DNA of 64,000 nucleotides from Kineococcus rhizosphaerae (GCF_003002055.1 NZ_PVZF01000005.1:279013-343012); one strand, 5' to 3'. Shown: positions 48,992 through 57,867, numbered from the stretch's first letter. Notes: generated by a model from the sequence alone, not told the origin. Translations and numbers: made by a program.

Positions 48992-50369
48992 GGGACCGGC
49001 GCCGGACGCGGCGCTCGATGCGGTCGAACTCGCGGCGCAGCGGGGTCGAGCAGAACTCCCCCAGCGTGACGCCGGCCGCGAGGGCGAGCGCGGTCCCGAA
49101 GGCGGTGACGAGCTGGGCCAGCCCGGCGGACGTGCCGCCGCCGACGACGGAGAAGATCGCGCGGTAGATCGCCAGGCCGGGCAGCAGCGGGGTGATGCCG
49201 CACACGGAGACGACCAGGCCGGGCACGTTCCAGCGCCAGGCGGTGCCCTCGGCGAGGAACCCGACGAGCAGGGCCGCGACCCCGGCGGCGGCGACGGGCC
49301 CCATGCCCACGGCCAGGCACAGGCCGGAGGCGGCGACGGCCGTCGCCCCGGCGAGGGCGGCGAGCAGGACGGCGCGCCCGTCGGCGTACCCCGAGACCGC
49401 CCAGGTGAACGCGGCGACGGCGCCGGCGAGGACCTGCACGACGAGCGGGTAGGGCTGGGCCGCGGAGAAGCTCAGGCTCAGCGTGATCCCGGCGCGCTGG
49501 CCGAGGTCGAGGACCCCGGCGATGCCCAGGACCAGGCCCGTCGTCAGCAGGACCGTCTCGAAGGCCCGGGCCCCGGCCGTGACGTAGAACCCGGAGATGG
49601 CGTCCTCGGCGGACCCGACGAGGGAGAGCCCGGCCAGCAGGACGACGATGCCGGAGCCGACGACGAGCGAGGGCGGCAGGTCCCCCACCCAGCCGGGCAG
49701 GTGCGGCTGGGCCAGCAGCAGCGCCAGTGCGAAGCCGGTGGCGATCCCGGCACCGGCGACCTGCTGGAAGAAGGCGGGCAGCCCGCGCTGGTTGAGGGCG
49801 GCCAGGACCAGCTGCAGCAGGCACGTCACGAACGCGGCGGCGACCGCGACGGCCCAGGTGCCGCCCAGCAGGACGGCGACCGAGGCCGCCAGTCCGACGG
49901 TGCCGGCCCCCGAGACCCAGGGCCGGTAGGGCCGGCGCTGGGACAGCAACCGCTTGAGCCGGGTGTTGACCTCGGCCGGCGGCAGCCCGTCGGCGGCCTC
50001 GTGGGCGAGGTCGTAGAGGGCGGACAGCCGCGAGTAGTCGCTGGCGCGGACCTTGACGACGCGCACGGCCGTCAGCGGTTCGGCGTCGGCCCCCACGGTG
50101 GAGGCGGTGACGGCCGTGTAGTTGATGTCGATCTGGGTGCCGGTGAGCCCGGCGCCGGCGGCCGCGCGCAGGGTGAGCGCGGTGACGTCGGCGGCCGAGG
50201 CCCCCGCGGACAGCAGGGCCTCGGCCATCCGGACCATGGCGTCGAGCGCGTCGAGGACGGCGGCCTGGGTCAGGGCGGCTTCGACGTCGGGTTCGGGCGC
50301 CGGGGTCTCCCCCGCGATGAACTCCGCCAGCCGAGCACGCCAACGGCCGGGGGTTCGGAGCGAGGGCAC
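48975..50369 (-). CDS. Threonine/serine exporter family protein (ThrE-type)
   Basis: A 464-aa protein. The N-terminal soluble part (about 30-150) has MAEALLSAGASAADVTAL and TGTQIDINYTAVT; ten hydrophobic helices follow (ThrE/DUF1212 plus DUF3815 halves in one chain). The motif GSGIVVLLAGLSLVGSAEDAISGFYVTAGARAFE is typical. It likely exports small hydroxy amino acids using the proton gradient. In some bacteria the two halves are separate genes; here they are fused, as in Corynebacterium ThrE. Confidence 0.9.
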   Translation of the reverse strand: MPSLRTPGRWRARLAEFIAGETPAPEPDVEAALTQAAVLDALDAMVRMAEALLSAGASAADVTALTLRAAAGAGLTGTQIDINYTAVTASTVGADAEPLTAVRVVKVRASDYSRLSALYDLAHEAADGLPPAEVNTRLKRLLSQRRPYRPWVSGAGTVGLAASVAVLLGGTWAVAVAAAFVTCLLQLVLAALNQRGLPAFFQQVAGAGIATGFALALLLAQPHLPGWVGDLPPSLVVGSGIVVLLAGLSLVGSAEDAISGFYVTAGARAFETVLLTTGLVLGIAGVLDLGQRAGITLSLSFSAAQPYPLVVQVLAGAVAAFTWAVSGYADGRAVLLAALAGATAVAASGLCLAVGMGPVAAAGVAALLVGFLAEGTAWRWNVPGLVVSVCGITPLLPGLAIYRAIFSVVGGGTSAGLAQLVTAFGTALALAAGVTLGEFCSTPLRREFDRIERRVRRRSLNRRF

Positions 50370-50395
50370 GCCCCGAAGCTACCGGGCGTCGTTCG

Positions 50396-50776
50396 TCAGC
50401 AGCTCAAGGCAAGGGCGTCCAGCACGGGAGCCGCGACGGTGCCGCACCCGACCTGCGCGGTCCCGAGGTCGACGACCGTCCAGGTGCCGCCGGTGAGCTG
50501 CAGGACGGCCGTCGCCGGGTCGAGCGCGTCGGTGTCGGTGGGCTCGAGGTCGGCCGCGGCCCAGCCGTCGGCGACCCGGACGTGACCGACGGTGTACTGC
50601 GACGCCGGGACGCCGGCGGTGGCCGGGCTCGTCCGCACGGCCTGGGTGACGGCGGTCGTCTCGGGAGCGGCGGCGGGGCCGGGGGTGGTGTCCGCGGTCG
50701 CCGTCGAGGCGGACAGGGCGAGGGCGAGGGCGGGAGCGGCCACGGCGGTGAGCGTGAGCGTGGTGCGGCGGTTCAT
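50396..50776 (-). CDS. Small secreted protein (hypothetical)
   Basis: A 126-aa protein with a Sec signal peptide (MNRRTTLTLTAVAAPALALAL..., cleavage after about 28). The mature part has a C-terminal GCGTVAAPVLDALALSC whose two cysteines may form a disulfide. The segment TVGHVRVADGWAAADLEPTD suggests a small beta-rich domain. No family is recognised. It lies 26 bp upstream of the ThrE-type gene on the same strand and may be co-transcribed. Confidence 0.75.
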   Translation of the reverse strand: MNRRTTLTLTAVAAPALALALSASTATADTTPGPAAAPETTAVTQAVRTSPATAGVPASQYTVGHVRVADGWAAADLEPTDTDALDPATAVLQLTGGTWTVVDLGTAQVGCGTVAAPVLDALALSC

Positions 50777-51222
50777 GTCGGTCCGACCTCCTGGTGCTGC
50801 GGGTGCGTCCTGCGGGTGACCCCACGGACGCGCGTGCGGTGCGTCTCGTGCCTCTCGGCTCGTGCGAGGAGTGGACGCAGCCGCGCCGCGGGCGGTTGCA
50901 CCGGGTTGCCGGCAGGTCCTGTGAAGATCACCCCCACGAAGGCTCCTCGGCCGGCGGTGCGCCGCAGGGCACCGGTGACGGTCCCCACCGTCGAACACGG
51001 CGTCCTGGACTCCGGTCGGCGCACCGACCTCGCTCTCGCAGCGGACGAGGTGACAGGGGGCACGACTGGCAGACGGTCGCGGACGAGGCGAGCCACACCA
51101 CCGGGGCCGCCACTACGGGGCTTCGCGGACTGTCTCAACCTCGTGGTCACGGATGTCACGGTCATGGCGAAGTACGGGCGATGCCGCAGCTCCGATCACA
51201 AGCTGAGCGGACGACCAAGCCG
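50777..51222. other. 446-bp gap without a convincing gene
   Basis: Open frames exist on both strands, but none has codon bias, a Shine-Dalgarno or recognisable protein sequence. The right part holds one diverged copy of the interspersed repeat (at 51157). It may contain decayed coding sequence. Confidence 0.5.
51157..51180 (+). repeat. Interspersed repeat, diverged copy
   Basis: Only the first ten bases, CACGGTCATG, match the family core; the rest differs. It lies 43 bp past the 3' end of the lipoprotein gene. Confidence 0.35.
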
Positions 51223-51786
51223 TCAGGTGACGACCCACCCGAGGACCGCGACTGCACCCTCTGCAGGGACCACGTCGACGTCGAAGCCCCCGTCACCCGT
51301 TCCCACCTCGAACGTCGCCTGCGACGTCGACCCTTGCGCCGAGCAAGTGGTCGAGACCGGGATGGTGCTCACCTCGTCCCGTTGTCCGGTCTGCACAGTG
51401 ACGCTGACGTTGACCTCTCCCCGACCCACGCAGACCACCTCCACCTGCCGGTTACCGACCGCCACGTCCTGCCCGAGAGAGCTGCCCCGCTGGTTCTGCA
51501 CCTGCCAGCCCGCAGGGGTGTCCGCACCGGTGACGATGTCGGAAGAGGCGAGCACCAGGTCGGTGCGGGAGGGCAGTGCTGCCTGGGCTGCCTTCTCGTA
51601 CTCGGCGATCTCCGCGGTGTGATCAGCGACTTGGGGACCGGTCGGTTCCGTCGTGACGCTGCTTGGTGCGGTCGTCGGCTGCACTGGCAGGTGGCTGTCG
51701 GCGCCGTGCGAACAAGCCGCGCTCAGCAGCGCGATACCGGCCAGCAGTCCTGCGACCAGCGCGCGAGGGCCTCGATGCTCATCCAC
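51223..51786 (-). CDS. Putative lipoprotein (hypothetical)
   Basis: A 187-aa protein from the GTG at 51786. The N terminus has a short charged part, a hydrophobic stretch (ALVAGLLAGIALLS) and a lipobox-like LLSAAC, suggesting lipid anchoring at about residue 25. The mature part is Ser/Thr-rich and then beta-strand-like (QVEVVCVGRGEVNVSVTV, TISTTC-type spacing with two cysteines). No family is recognised. It is flanked on both sides by the interspersed repeat. The lipobox is not perfect, so a simple membrane anchor is the alternative. Confidence 0.6.
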   Translation of the reverse strand: MDEHRGPRALVAGLLAGIALLSAACSHGADSHLPVQPTTAPSSVTTEPTGPQVADHTAEIAEYEKAAQAALPSRTDLVLASSDIVTGADTPAGWQVQNQRGSSLGQDVAVGNRQVEVVCVGRGEVNVSVTVQTGQRDEVSTIPVSTTCSAQGSTSQATFEVGTGDGGFDVDVVPAEGAVAVLGWVVT

Positions 51787-51864
51787 CAGCGCACGCTGAC
51801 ACAGCTGCCCGTGCTGTCGTGGGCGAACGGTCCAAGATCCTGTCCTCGACGAACCGACCGACGT

Positions 51865-51948
51865 CACGGTCATCCCGCGGTGGGCGCGAAACGCACGGTC
51901 ATCCCGCGGTGCGCGAAGCGCACGGTCATGCCGCCGTCCGTGGCGTCG
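51865..51948 (+). repeat. Interspersed repeat, three tandem units
   Basis: The core CACGGTCATCCCGCGGTG starts at 51865 and 51894; a diverged unit starts at 51921 (spacings 29 and 27). Between units two and three GTGCGC-GAA-GCGCAC is a perfect palindrome, so the array can fold. It separates two minus-strand ORFans. Confidence 0.75.
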
Positions 51949-51968
51949 CGACACGGGCGAAGACGGTC

Positions 51969-52328
51969 TCAGGCCAGCTCTGCAGGCCCACCGACGTCTC
52001 CTTGACGCTCACGCCCAGAGTCGAAGAACCGGTCCAGGTAGGCCGCCGGCGGCAGGTCACTCGTCCGCATCAGACTGAACACCTCAGCCCCGTCCCCGGG
52101 CTCGTCGGACAACGCGTACGCCTGAGCAAGCCCCAGGTACTTACTCACCCGCCCCGGCCAGGTCGTCTCGCTCGCGTAGGTCTCTGCCTCCGCTTCGGCC
52201 TTCTCGATGGCCCGATCCACGTCGGTATCCCGCCAGAGCGTCACGCGTTCCTCGTAGACGAACTCACCGGGGTCCTCGGCCTGGCCGCGGAAGATGCAGC
52301 GGACAGCGACCCACCCAGAGCTCTCCAT
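51969..52328 (-). CDS. DUF4288-like small protein
   Basis: A 119-aa cytosolic protein. WVAVRCIFRGQ, YEERVTLWRDTDVDRAIEKAEAEAETYA is the usual DUF4288 pattern (YEER followed by an Ala/Glu helix), and the second half has YLGLAQAYAL. Members are frequent in mixed accessory islands and their function is unknown. It is bounded by repeat arrays 21 bp past its stop and 42 bp before its start. Confidence 0.7.
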   Translation of the reverse strand: MESSGWVAVRCIFRGQAEDPGEFVYEERVTLWRDTDVDRAIEKAEAEAETYASETTWPGRVSKYLGLAQAYALSDEPGDGAEVFSLMRTSDLPPAAYLDRFFDSGRERQGDVGGPAELA

Positions 52329-52369
52329 ACGGGCAGCGTCTCAGAGAGGTCGCCGGGCTTCGGCGACTT

Positions 52370-52424
52370 CACGGTCATCCCGCGGTGCGCGCGCGACATC
52401 ACGGTCATCCCGCGCTCAGTGCGC
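52370..52424 (+). repeat. Interspersed repeat, two tandem units
   Basis: Cores start at 52370 (CACGGTCATCCCGCGGTG) and 52398 (CACGGTCATCCCGCGCTC), 28 bp apart, upstream of the DUF4288-like gene. The 288-bp gap (52329-52616) holds nothing else I can support. Confidence 0.75.
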
Positions 52425-52616
52425 GATCAAGGACAGCCGGGAACGTCCGTGCATGCCGAATCGAGGAAGACTGCCGAAGCGGTGCAGAGCTTGTCAGGTG
52501 GACGTGCGTGAGGCCACTGGCCAACGCGTACCGCTCCCTCATCGAAGACGGCGCCACCGGCCGGATGCGCCCTCGCGTCCAGCTGCCACTAGCTCGCAGG
52601 CACGCCGCTGCCCCCA

Positions 52617-52892
52617 TCAACCCAGCTGACCTCGAGAACCCGGACCACGAGCTGCGCCGTCGTCCTCGAGATGCCGAGGACGCGCCGTGGCGGTGCGCGT
52701 CAGTCGCGCCCACAGAGCATCCGCCCCGACGTGGACGACGACGTCACCGATGTCGATCAGCGTCAGTCCATCTCTCCCGGCTTTGGCGACGGCCTGAGCG
52801 TGCAGGTCAGCACTGACCTGGTCTCGATGCTCGGTCCACCCTCGGTCCCGCAGGACACGGGAGACGACGATGGTGACGGTTGGATCGGTCAC
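52617..52892 (-). CDS. Hypothetical protein
   Basis: A 91-aa protein from a GTG (52892) with CAGGAG six bases upstream, a good Shine-Dalgarno. It has VTIVVSRVLRDRGWTEH and a GLTLIDIGDVVVHVGADAL strand-like region; the tail is Arg/Gly-rich. No family is recognised. It is divergent from the large PAS-GAF phosphatase; the 258 bp between them should hold both promoters, but I cannot place them. Confidence 0.55.
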   Translation of the reverse strand: MTDPTVTIVVSRVLRDRGWTEHRDQVSADLHAQAVAKAGRDGLTLIDIGDVVVHVGADALWARLTRTATARPRHLEDDGAARGPGSRGQLG

Positions 52893-53150
52893 GGGTGCTC
52901 CTGGCGACGTCTCTTGCGACGCGCGCACGCCTGCTGGTCACGATGTTCGAACCGGCCACGCTCTGACCTACCGAGTCCGATTGATGGTCTGGCTCAGTGC
53001 TCAGCCTGCGCCATCGACGCGTGGACAGCACCTCAAGACCTCAGCGGTCTGCCGCGACCCCCGATCACTGCCACCCGACGGTGTCGTCGTAGGAGGACCG
53101 GGAGACGGGAAGCAACCGAGCTGCTGCATCACGTTCGTTACTCTCGGTCG

Positions 53151-55487
53151 GTGCACCAAGAACCTGCGGTCAGTACCGACGTGACCAGCACGTCCGCGGT
53201 TGCTGAGGCGGCGGTCGATGGCGCACGAAGCGCTGGACCGGTCGCTCCCACCGGCGCTGTCGCGGGTGCAGCCGCAGGATCCGTGGGGCAGGTGGACCTG
53301 CCCGCCGTGGCCCACGACTTCCCCGCCGCCGTGCTGGTCGTCGACATCGCCGCCGACCAGGTCGTCTTCGGCAACGACCTGGCCCGGCAGCTGGCCCCGG
53401 ACCTGTCGCTGCCGGTGAGCGTGGAGGACTGGTCACGCGCGGCGGGCCTGCAGGTCGCCTCCGGCGGTCCGCTGGGCCAGAGCAGCACCCCGCTGTCGCA
53501 GGTGGCCGCCGGGGATCCTGAGTCCGGGCGGCAGGTCAGCGCCGCCCTGCGCTCGGACGCAGCCCAGGCGCGCGAGGCGCTGTGGGCCATCGGCGTACCG
53601 CTGCGCGATGCGCCGCCGCCCCTGCGGACCCGCTCACTGTTGGTGCTGATGCCGCTGCGCTTCCCCGACGCCGTCGCCGACGTGCAAGCCGCTGCAGCGG
53701 CCGGACGCGCTCACCGTTCGGTGCTGTCCAGCGGACTGGCCATGACCGTCTCCGACCCCACCGTCGAGGGCGATCCGCTGGTGTGGGTCTCGCCCACCTT
53801 CACCCAGCTCACCGGCTACACCCCGACCGAGGCCGTCGGTCGTGAGCTGCTGTTCTGGACCGGACCCGACACCGACGCGCACGTCCTGGCCCGGCTGCGG
53901 GACGGACTGCGCCCGACGTCACCTGCGGCACCACCGCTGGAGGTGACAGCCGACGAGACGGTCAGCGAGACGGTGCTGGCCTACCGCCACGACGGGTCGG
54001 CGTTCTACAACCACCTGACCATCTCCCCCGTCCTGGACGACGACGGTGCCACCACCCACCGCGTCAGCGTGCACAGCGACGTCACCGCCCAGGTCCTCGC
54101 CGCCCGAGAGCGCGACCGCGAACGTCGAGCCGCCCGTGAGCAGGTCGAATCCGCCCGCCAGGCCCAAGCCGCAGCGGAGGACGCGGGCCGCTTCGGGCAC
54201 CTGCTGCTGACCTTGTCCGAGGCGTTGACCGCCACCACCACGGTGGCCGAAGTCGCCGCCACGATCGCCGAGGTCGTCGTCGTCGAGCTCGGTGCCGCCG
54301 GCAGTGGTCTGCTCCTGGCCGACCCCGCCCGCACCCGGCTGGACTTCGTGACCCTGAACGACATGCCCGCCGGTACTGACACGGCGTGGTCGCGCATCAG
54401 CTGGAACGAGGACGCACCGCTGGCCCTCGCGGTACGGCAGCGGCACCCGGTGTTCTACCGCGACGACGCCGCGCTGCGAGCAGCGCATCCCGCGATCGTT
54501 GCTCACGCCGAGGTCCCGGCCATGGGGGCCAGCGCGAACCTGCCGTTGGTCAGTGCCGGAGAGGTCATCGGGGCGGTGTTCCTGTTCTGGGACCGGCCCC
54601 AGGACCTCAACGCCCAGCAGCAGGCGGCGCTGCAGGCGCTGGCCCGCTACACCGCCCAGGCCGTGCAACGTGCGGTGCTGGCCGCTGAGCGGCGCACCGC
54701 CGCCGAGGTGCTGCAGCGGTCGCTGCTGACGCGGCTGCCCGAACCGGACCACCTGGAGCTGCGGTCCCGCTACGTCCCCGCTTCCGCCGGGGAGCACGTG
54801 GGTGGGGACTGGTACGACGCCGTCCTGCAGCCGGACGGGGCCACGATGCTGGTCATCGGTGACGTCACCGGTCACGACATGGCCGCCGCCGCGCACATGG
54901 GTCAGATGCGCGGGCTGCTGCGGGCCTTCGCTTACGACCGCAACGAACCGCCCACCCAGGTCGTGACCCGCTTGGACCGGACTCTGGCGGGTCTGGGCAT
55001 CGAGGGGCTGGCCACGCTCATCGTGGCCCGGATCGAGCAGGTTCCCGCCGACACCGCGCAAGCCGGTGCCGCCGGCGGGGCGGGCGTGCGGCGGTTGCGG
55101 TGGACCAACGCCGGGCACCCGCCGCCGCTGCTGCTGCTGGCCGACGGGTCCACGCAGGTGCTCACCAGCGAACCGGAGATCCTCATCGGGTTGCTGCCCG
55201 ACGCGGTACGCAGCGACCACCTCGTCGCGCTGCCGCCGGCATCGACGTTGCTGCTGTACACCGACGGCCTCATCGAGCACCGCGGCCGCAGCCTCGAGGA
55301 CGGCGTCAACGACCTGCGGCGGGTACTGAGCGCGTGCCGGGACCACACGGTGCAGGAACTGCTGGACCGCGTCGTGGTCGAGCTGGTCGGGGACTCACCG
55401 GAGGACGACTGCGCGATCCTGGCCGTGCGGGCCCACCCGGAGGACCGTCCCCGCCCGGTCGAGGCCGGACCACCCGGGCTGACCTGA
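53151..55487 (+). CDS. PAS-GAF-SpoIIE sensor phosphatase
   Basis: About 778 aa (a GTG at 53181 is an alternative start). An N-terminal PAS-like region (about 45-180) is followed by a canonical PAS/LOV-like domain (about 190-305, WVSPTFTQLTGYTPTEAVGRELL), a charged coiled coil, a GAF domain (about 345-505) and a SpoIIE/PP2C phosphatase (about 530-760; HVGGDWYDAV, IGDVTGHDMAAA, NAGHPPPLLLL, LLLYTDGLIEHR, EDDCAILAV). The PAS domain lacks the LOV cysteine motif GRNCRFLQ, so light sensing is not indicated. It likely dephosphorylates an anti-anti-sigma factor in a stress cascade. It sits at the edge of the Asp23/ECF cluster. Confidence 0.9.
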   Translation: MHQEPAVSTDVTSTSAVAEAAVDGARSAGPVAPTGAVAGAAAGSVGQVDLPAVAHDFPAAVLVVDIAADQVVFGNDLARQLAPDLSLPVSVEDWSRAAGLQVASGGPLGQSSTPLSQVAAGDPESGRQVSAALRSDAAQAREALWAIGVPLRDAPPPLRTRSLLVLMPLRFPDAVADVQAAAAAGRAHRSVLSSGLAMTVSDPTVEGDPLVWVSPTFTQLTGYTPTEAVGRELLFWTGPDTDAHVLARLRDGLRPTSPAAPPLEVTADETVSETVLAYRHDGSAFYNHLTISPVLDDDGATTHRVSVHSDVTAQVLAARERDRERRAAREQVESARQAQAAAEDAGRFGHLLLTLSEALTATTTVAEVAATIAEVVVVELGAAGSGLLLADPARTRLDFVTLNDMPAGTDTAWSRISWNEDAPLALAVRQRHPVFYRDDAALRAAHPAIVAHAEVPAMGASANLPLVSAGEVIGAVFLFWDRPQDLNAQQQAALQALARYTAQAVQRAVLAAERRTAAEVLQRSLLTRLPEPDHLELRSRYVPASAGEHVGGDWYDAVLQPDGATMLVIGDVTGHDMAAAAHMGQMRGLLRAFAYDRNEPPTQVVTRLDRTLAGLGIEGLATLIVARIEQVPADTAQAGAAGGAGVRRLRWTNAGHPPPLLLLADGSTQVLTSEPEILIGLLPDAVRSDHLVALPPASTLLLYTDGLIEHRGRSLEDGVNDLRRVLSACRDHTVQELLDRVVVELVGDSPEDDCAILAVRAHPEDRPRPVEAGPPGLT

Positions 55488-55541
55488 GTCGCCAGCCCCG
55501 AACCAGGGTACGACGATCGTCACCGCTGGACCGTCACCGCT

Positions 55542-55558
55542 GGGCCGCACAGCGGCCC
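55542..55558. terminator. Short hairpin between convergent genes
   Basis: GGGCCGC-ACA-GCGGCCC forms a 7-bp perfect stem 55 bp past the phosphatase stop, in the gap before the convergent Asp23-like gene. Confidence 0.45.
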
Positions 55559-55687
55559 CTGCTGCTCGATCGTCCCAGCGAGCTGTGGTCCGACCGCTGC
55601 CTGTTCGAAGCGGGCGGGTCAGTGTCGCGGCCTCGCACCGCGATGTCGGTCCACCGTTCCAACGTCTCGGTGCGATCGCCGCTGCTG

Positions 55688-56170
55688 TCACAGGAGTCGA
55701 GGGTCGGCGGTGATGTGCCCGATGTGCACGTGGGAGTGGACGCGCTCACCAGCCGGAGCCAGCGCGCCCAGCAGCTGCCGCAAGCAGGCGTGCGCAGCAG
55801 TGTGCACCTGCCCGGCCAGCCTCAGCAGGGGCCGACCGTACCCGGCGACGATCTCGATGGTCACCTCGCGCAGTTCCTCGCCGTCCCCGGTCACACACGT
55901 GATGGTGTCCGGTGCGGCGAAGGGTACGGCCTCGACGGCTCGGCGCAGCTGATCGACGACCACGGCTGACGACACGAAGAAGTCGCCCAATTCGTGCCGA
56001 CCGCGGACCGGAGCCGAGGGACGGAAGGTACGCAACGCCCGAGCCAGAACGTTCTCGCGCATCGCCACCCAACCGGCGTCGGTGTGCAGACGCAGCAGCT
56101 GAGCGGCGCGCGAAGCGCGCTCTGCTCCACTGGGCCCTGCCACCAGCACCGAGACGGTCCGCTCGCTCAT
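55688..56170 (-). CDS. Asp23/Gls24-like protein
   Basis: A 160-aa cytosolic protein. The C-terminal half has the Asp23-fold pattern (VTIEIVAGYGRPLLRLAGQV followed by an amphipathic helix and HSHVHIGHITAD). The N-terminal half (VSVLVAGPSGAERASRAAQLL) is a separate helical segment. Asp23 family proteins bind the membrane anchor AmaP and support envelope homeostasis. It is on the opposite strand from the main Asp23 operon and ahead of the sigma factor gene in orientation terms, so it may be transcribed after it. Confidence 0.6.
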   Translation of the reverse strand: MSERTVSVLVAGPSGAERASRAAQLLRLHTDAGWVAMRENVLARALRTFRPSAPVRGRHELGDFFVSSAVVVDQLRRAVEAVPFAAPDTITCVTGDGEELREVTIEIVAGYGRPLLRLAGQVHTAAHACLRQLLGALAPAGERVHSHVHIGHITADPRLL

Positions 56171-56362
56171 CCAGTGCCCCTCACTCCCGCATCCGCCGTC
56201 CACGGGTACCGCTCGACGCCATGGGTCCTGCCTGATCCGCCGGACCTCGGCACTGCCGTGAGCCGACTCGTGCCTGTGCTCCACCTGATCCTCATCGGCT
56301 GCGCCGAAGAGTTTTCCTGGACTCGACTCGTGCTACGCCCGAGCGGTCCAGAGCCCCACCGG

Positions 56363-57211
56363 TCAGCGCCACGTCTGCATCGCGGCGGCGACGGTGGTGC
56401 GGGCTCGTTCCAACAGTCCCCGCACGGTGCTGATGGGCTCGTTCACGACGATCCCGATCTCGGAATAGGACAACCCCTCCACTTCGCGCAGCAGCCACAC
56501 GCTGCGCTGACGTTCAGGCAACAACGCCAGAGCCCCGCCCAACGCCGCGAGCAAGCCCTCCTCGATGTTCTCAGCCTCCGGCCCGGAGTGCCCGTCGCGG
56601 ATGTCGCCGCCGACCGTCTCCAACGAGACCACCGGTCGTCGTCCGGCGGAGTCGGCGCTGGAGTACGAGCTCGTCCTCCCAGGCACGCCCGACGTGATCG
56701 GCCCCACCGCTGGGGGACGGCTACCTGGAGCAGGAGAGGCCAGGACCCGGGAGTCCTGCGTCGCGCTCTCGGAGGCACCCCCCGCCGCGCTGGGCGCAGC
56801 GGTCGAGCCTGGCGCACCGGCGGGGCCCTGGGTCGTGGCGTCGTCGCTCACGGCCGCACCGTGGTGATCACCGGCACGTGCAGGAGCAGCGGCGCCGGGT
56901 CGATCGGCGGTGGCGGTGCTGGCGCCGACGGTCTTCAGGACCTGCCGACGGGCCAGGACGTAGAGCCACGTGCGGAAGGTGGCTTCCTGGCGAAAAGAGG
57001 TGATGGCCCGCCACGCGGAGATGATCACTTCCTGAGTGCAGTCGTCGGCGTCGGCACTGTTGTGCACCAGCCGTCGCACGAAGCGGTAGAGCCCCGGACC
57101 ATGACGGACGATCAAAACGGTGAACGCGTCGCGATCCCCCAGACGCGCCCGCCGGGTCAACACCTCATCGGGGAGCTGCTCGCCCTCCGCGACGTCGACC
57201 GACTGGTCCAT
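56363..57211 (-). CDS. ECF-type RNA polymerase sigma factor with a long linker
   Basis: A 282-aa sigma-70-family protein. The sigma-2 domain is at about 24-95 (DADDCTQEVIISAWRAITSF, FRTWLYVLARRQV) and the sigma-4 domain at about 218-282 (LLPERQRSVWLLREVEGLSYSEIGIVV, STVRGLLERAR). Between them lie about 110 residues rich in Ala, Gly, Pro and Ser, far longer than the usual ECF linker of 20-50. No anti-sigma factor is adjacent. It is divergent from the Asp23 operon, 656 bp away, and is its likely activator. Confidence 0.88.
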   Translation of the reverse strand: MDQSVDVAEGEQLPDEVLTRRARLGDRDAFTVLIVRHGPGLYRFVRRLVHNSADADDCTQEVIISAWRAITSFRQEATFRTWLYVLARRQVLKTVGASTATADRPGAAAPARAGDHHGAAVSDDATTQGPAGAPGSTAAPSAAGGASESATQDSRVLASPAPGSRPPAVGPITSGVPGRTSSYSSADSAGRRPVVSLETVGGDIRDGHSGPEAENIEEGLLAALGGALALLPERQRSVWLLREVEGLSYSEIGIVVNEPISTVRGLLERARTTVAAAMQTWR

Positions 57212-57867
57212 CACGCCGCACGCAGCTCTGCTCGACCCCAGTCCGACCCGAGGGGGAAGCAACCGGCCGGTACCGGTCGCGGTAGGAACGGACGGGTCTG
57301 CTGAGGTCCAGCGGTCCCGGAGGCCGGTTCCACGCTCTGCCCTTCATCGGCGAGCCGGACCGTACCGGCCCAACGCAGCGCAGTCGATCACCACCGACAC
57401 CCGCCAGCAACCCAGAACGCACCACCCACCACCCCGAGGGCGCACGACCGCGGTACCCGTACCCCACGGCAGGGGCAGAGCCCCGAGTACACGCCTCACG
57501 TGCGGATCCAGTCTGATCCTGTCGGGTCTGGTCGGGTCCTGTCGGTCCCACCGGGTTCGGCGGCGCGAAGCTCTGCTGGTCCAGTCGAATGCCGACGTTC
57601 ATCGGCGGCTACGGCGTCCGCTCACGGCTCGGCACCCCGGTGTGATGCAGGTCACGTCGGATGGGCATGACGTTCCAGCACTCCAGCGCTCTACCTGAGT
57701 GACGAACCCGGTGGCACCGAGCCACCGGAGATCGACCGGACCACCGGGCACCTGCCAGCCGTCGCCGACGGATCCGCGGGTCGGGCCCGACGGGCCGGTG
57801 CGATCCGGTCGGGACGTCCACGCCGTGGCGCTGACCTCGCCGTCCCTCAACGAACTCTGGAGCGATC
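57212..57867. other. 656-bp divergent gap between sigma factor and Asp23 operon
   Basis: No credible gene is present on either strand. A microrepeat of GTCGGGTC-type elements (around 57518-57545) is visible. A TGGAG ribosome-binding site ends seven bases before the 57868 ATG. Promoters for both directions must lie here, but I cannot identify their -35/-10 boxes. Confidence 0.55.

Noticed and set aside
50777..51165. Minus-strand and plus-strand open frames between the secreted protein and lipoprotein genes
   Set aside because: Weak codon bias, no ribosome-binding site and Arg/Pro-rich composition.
51865..52424. Tandem 27-29-bp units considered as a CRISPR array
   Set aside because: Units are contiguous, with no unique spacers between repeats, and no cas genes are present.
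51157..52956. The repeats considered as integron attC sites
   Set aside because: They are too short, lack the RYYYAAC/GTTRRRY ends, and no integrase is in the window.
53340..53960. The PAS domain of the SpoIIE phosphatase considered as a LOV photosensor
   Set aside because: The segment following TGYTPTEAVG reads RELLFWTGPDTD, without the conserved flavin-binding cysteine motif.
57120..57700. Open frames in the gap between sigma factor and Asp23 operon
   Set aside because: Low-complexity translations with no codon bias; the gap is better read as regulatory.
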